Source: Cristatella mucedo (Eukaryota > Bryozoa > Phylactolaemata > Cristatellidae). From it: DNA of 64,000 nt. The translations under genes were made by a program, and so were the position numbers. The stretch spans positions 405,806 to 469,805 of the forward strand of contig WPIO01000190.1 of the NCBI GenBank assembly GCA_009760855.2, read 5' to 3'. Each line of letters opens with the position of its first letter. The stretch's first letter is position 1. Positions 60,540 to 64,000 of this stretch are shown piece after piece. The notes beneath the pieces are model-generated. The model did no database searches. It worked only from the letters and a program-made list of their open reading frames with translations, and was not told where the DNA came from.

Positions 60540-61300
60540 AAGGCTCCAGTATTTGCCTGACCAGGGGGTCAACCTTAGCGGCGACCTTCCTGTGAGGGTG
60601 TGGTATGCGAAGGATTCGGGGCCGATTCGCATGCAACTGCGCCGTGTTGCTCCTTGAATCCAGATGGGGGGGCAGAGCTTCGTTTTATTCCATTATCTTC
60701 TCGTTACAGTTGCGATGTGTATTTGCATTGTCTTCTGACGTTGTATACACAATATGTTGCTATGTACGGAGGAAAGTGACGGAAGCTATCGGCCATTCCT
60801 GTCAGCCTGCACTCTCATGCTTTCGCGAAAAGTATTTTACACGTAGCTCCATGTAGTTTTTGCGTAGGCGCAAGCTTATGTAATTCCGTCCCTTGCCTTG
60901 TAACGGCTTGCAGGCACAGTTCTGTGCGTGGCTTAGTGACAAACGCCGTCGAGGTAGCTCCACGGTAGTCAATAGTCGGTCCTGCAACTCGGTGGAATGC
61001 TAATGCAGATTACCAAGGCATCCTGCTTACCTATATGTGAGCAAATACGCAGCAAATCGCAAGCCTGTAGCCGTAGTTCGGGAGTATACGTTGATTTATA
61101 CGTCGATTCTGTGCTGAAGTGCTCTCTGTCTGTCTGTCTGTCTGTCTTTCTCTCTCGCACTCTCTCTGTCTCTCCTTTTCTCTTTCTTTCTGCATTCTAC
61201 ATTTAACACAAGCTGTTGCTTTTATCAAAAGAACTTTGTGTCATTGATGAATGAGTTAGTTTAGTCGTGTGCAGTGAGTGTGCTGCTAGATTTCTTTCAT
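60540..61300. other. No gene seen
   Basis: Only a CTGT/CT-rich patch at 61125-61185. Confidence 0.45.
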
Positions 61301-61309
61301 CGGGGCTTT

Positions 61310-62040
61310 ATGATAGACTCCACAGTTGACGGCCGGACACTAAGGATGTGCCACAGTCGGCAGCTGGAGAGTAGACGTCAAAGCGTATGCATTTGGAAGG
61401 GAGTTTGACAGTCTAGGATCTGCGATGCAAAAGTTTCTGTGTCGCCAAAAGTTTCCAAACGGAGAAATGGAACAGCTAATTTAATGTCCATTGAAGGCCT
61501 GAGAGAGTACAAGTAGGCTAACACTGGTGCAGCAGTTCAGCTGCGTTTGAAGGAGCCATGCCGTGGCGGGCCTTGTGGGTCAGCGGAAGTACTTTCATTG
61601 GTAACCGTCTATCAACCGAGAGCCAGCGAAGCTCCTTCAACTAAGGAGACACGTGGCCGACCCGACTAGGATTTTTTTTACTAGCCTTGCAACCATAATC
61701 ATCAGCTGCTGCCAAGGCTTAATGGGTTTTTTACGTAGCCTGGCCAAAGCGGAATTGCAGCGTAGACAGAGCCAGGGAGCCTAGTTAGATTTCTAGCAAG
61801 CCACTGTGGTAGACAGACCCTAATCTTGGATGCCGATCGAACGCGGTGTCTAGCTTTGAAAGCAGTCTTCTCAGTGAAGCGTTAGCAATTTCAGCGGATT
61901 CATACCATCGCCAACTAGAAGAGACAATGCTGCTAGATCGGCCGCAAGCTTGGAGTGTCCAGTGAGTAAAAGTGCGGTCTTAGCATTGTTCGGGTTAAGG
62001 AAATCGACCGAAGAGGCTTTTAGCCAGACAAGAGTTGAGC
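61310..62040 (-). mobile_element. LINE-B remnant, old
   Basis: Matches the LINE-B C-terminal region and RT end (CATGCCGTGGCGGGCCTTGT, ACTTTCATTGGTAACCGTCT) with many changes. Confidence 0.7.
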
Positions 62041-62344
62041 TCTAGACGTTGAGCCAGGCGGACGTTTTGCGCCCGAGGCTTCGCGCCCGTCGGCTGCTGC
62101 TCTGAGGTCTGTCTCTAAGCACCAGGCGTGCCAGACCCTCCGTCGCTGTCGAATGGACTTCTCTAGGCTCTGGATATGAACTTGTCATCTCAAAGTATAG
62201 GCGCTCTTCATCGCCGCCACGTGCCGCTACTGCCGCCACTCCTTCGATCATCGGTGCTGCGCCTATAAGTCACTAGATTCGGTAAACAGTCCAGAACTGT
62301 TCATCGGTATACGTCGTTCGTCGGCTGAGATTAGCACCGCTGCA

Positions 62345-62450
62345 GTTTTTTAATAATAATAGTAATAATAGCACATTTGGTATAGCGCCCTCAGAGAACT
62401 CGCTCTCTTTCTAAGCACTTTACAGTTGCTGCAAGTGAAGCAGACTTCGC
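62345..62450 (-). mobile_element. LINE-A 3' tail
   Basis: AATAATAGTAATAATAGC then GCGCCCTCAGAGAACTCGCT and CTAAGCACTTTACAGTTGCT. Confidence 0.75.
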
Positions 62451-62568
62451 GACCAGTTTTCGGCCTAATTCAGCCCGGTAGCGGAAGCCGCTGCACCACG
62501 TTTGTAACACTACCCACCTCCAGCTCCGCCGAACGCTAACCTGCGAGCAGCCTACACCGTAAAACTCC

Positions 62569-62767
62569 GATCTCTACTAATTAAAGAGAGAAAGTTCGTC
62601 TTTCCGTCGAACGGAAAGTTGGCATCCTTCCGTCACGTGGGAAGACGGCGAAGCATCTCGACCAGTACTTCCTGCAATGACGTGCTATAGAGGTGTATAT
62701 TTATGTACAGCATTGTACGTCTACGATGACTCAGCGTAGCGAGTCCACAGGCAGTGAGCTCTCGCGA
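62569..62767 (+). repeat. Unnamed dispersed repeat, copy 2
   Basis: Counterpart of 22668-22816, with about 50 extra bases in the middle. Confidence 0.7.
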
Positions 62768-64000
62768 CTGCAGAAACCCCCATCCCCCCCACAGAGCTCG
62801 CTCAGGTAAGGAATATTAGCCGCAGCAGCGCCTCGGCTATTTTTTTCTCGGATGCACGTCAAACCAAGTTGACTCGGCGCACGTCTCGCTCCTCGAGACA
62901 CCGCATGCGGCATTCGGCGGCTGGCGCGCATGCGCCGAGGCTTCACCTCCCGGTCGTATATCGAAAGCTGCAGTCTTCGTTAGCCCGGCTAGGTTCAGCG
63001 GGGCGCCGACCGGTCGAGTGTTCATCTAGGACACTCGGCATCGTCTACCGGACATCCGGCGTCGTCGGCGCCGACCGTCCGCCGGAAGCCGGAGAGCTGC
63101 TCGATCGCCGTCGATCGGCGGGCTTGGAGCGATCAGAGCGGTCTATCGACAGTGCCGCGAGAAGCGAGAGTCGTGCCGAAGCCGACGCTGCAAAGCTCGT
63201 CGTGGGCTGGTGCTGCTTCGCGCTGCTTCTCGGCGTCGGCTGCTACGCGTCGTCGGCTGCTGCGAAGTTGGCTCGATCGGTGCTTGAGGAAGCGGCCTGA
63301 CTTGAAGCTGCGCATTGCGGCCGATGCCCGTGCGAGCAGACAGCGGCCTTATTTTCATCGTGCGAGGCGCATCTGCGGAATTCCAGCCTCAGCAGTCGGG
63401 GTTTTCCCGCAAGCAGTCTCTCGGTTGTGGTCAATTAAGTCAGCCGACATCCCGAGCATAACATGTCGTAAGTAGGGAATTTCCTTGGAACCGCCGCAGT
63501 CGACGAGGTTACTTTGCGTGTACTGTAAAGCCAAGCGTAGGAATAATAACCCGCCACGTGCGCCACGTCGATATGCCACTCTTCAGCTGCGACGAAGAAG
63601 GCAGGAACAAACTCTGAGAACTGACGTCTCCGTGTCCATAGTTACTCAAGATGTCTGCTTTGCGGGTTGAAGAAGAGTAGAACATCATTGTGAGTGTGTT
63701 CAAATTCAGAATCACAGCCTAACGATTTGCTCCACGAGCTGCCTACGAGCTGGCTTAGGCAAAAACTTTCATCAATGCGGACGTAATTAGTAGAACCTAA
63801 GAAGCTAACGTCAGCTTTCCTATTGCGGGCCAACCGACAACTTTTGCACTAGTTTTGGTGGCAATTAAAGCACAAAATTCCTCTTTCTATCTCTCTCTAT
63901 CTCGCCCCTGTCTCTCTCTCTGCCTCTCTGTTTTTCTTGTTCTCTCACTGCCTGCTTTTCGGTGTCCCCACTCTCAGTCTCTATCACTATATATATATAT
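62768..64000. other. GC-rich block, then no gene seen
   Basis: 62.8-63.4 kb is CpG-rich with a plus-strand frame 62905-63300 (ATG to TGA) ending in a hydrophobic stretch (LVVGWCCFALLLGVGCYASS). No family features or clear splice sites; possibly a first exon or chance. CT-rich and AT repeats close the window. Confidence 0.3.

Noticed and set aside
62869-63300. Plus-strand membrane protein gene
   Set aside because: An open frame is expected in such GC-rich sequence; no homology features. Kept only as a note in the region entry.

Overview
This window is nuclear DNA from a multicellular animal, most likely an aquatic invertebrate; I cannot name the phylum. The signs are short exons with GT..AG introns, animal gene families (mitochondrial poly(A) polymerase, annexin, DZANK1, calpain), CR1/L2-type LINE remnants, tRNA-derived SINEs and long dinucleotide microsatellites. 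Every gene I can support lies on the minus strand, so transcripts read from high to low coordinates. Exons were assembled by eye from splice sites, reading phase and family resemblance; no search was run.

Layout. (1) 1499-8300 holds five exons of a calpain-like protein. Its 3' end runs off the window, its 5' end was not found, and the catalytic Cys position seems to be Ser. (2) 20072-30376 holds a 13-exon gene whose phases all agree. It encodes about 781 aa: the N-terminal beta-sandwich and middle domain of a DZANK1-type ciliary protein, then an Ala/Pro linker, then an annexin core of four repeats, the last one short. The zinc ribbons and ankyrin repeats of ordinary DZANK1 are not seen. This fusion is the most unusual thing in the window. 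(3) 37443-53973 holds a complete 8-exon MTPAP (mitochondrial poly(A) polymerase) gene of 534 codons with its targeting peptide, RRM-like domain, catalytic DxD and C-terminal domain. Its 84-nt exon 7 keeps the reading frame if skipped and lies between complementary CU and AG microsatellites.

The rest is repeats. LINE-A (CR1/L2-like C-terminal domain, ATT-rich tail) and LINE-B (related, tail of ATGTA units) occur in many 5'-truncated copies. SINE-1 and SINE-2 both carry tRNA-like A and B boxes; SINE-2 shares the hairpin tail of LINE-A, so LINE-A probably moves it. A decayed Tc1-like transposase lies at 54.9-55.4 kb. Several elements touch genes: a LINE-A tail supplies the 5' splice site of exon 2 of the fusion gene, and a SINE-2 sits just upstream of its predicted last exon. 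Between 8.3 and 20 kb and from 54 kb to the end I find no convincing gene, only repeats, palindromes, a GC-rich block and one unexplained reading frame at 55.9-56.4 kb.
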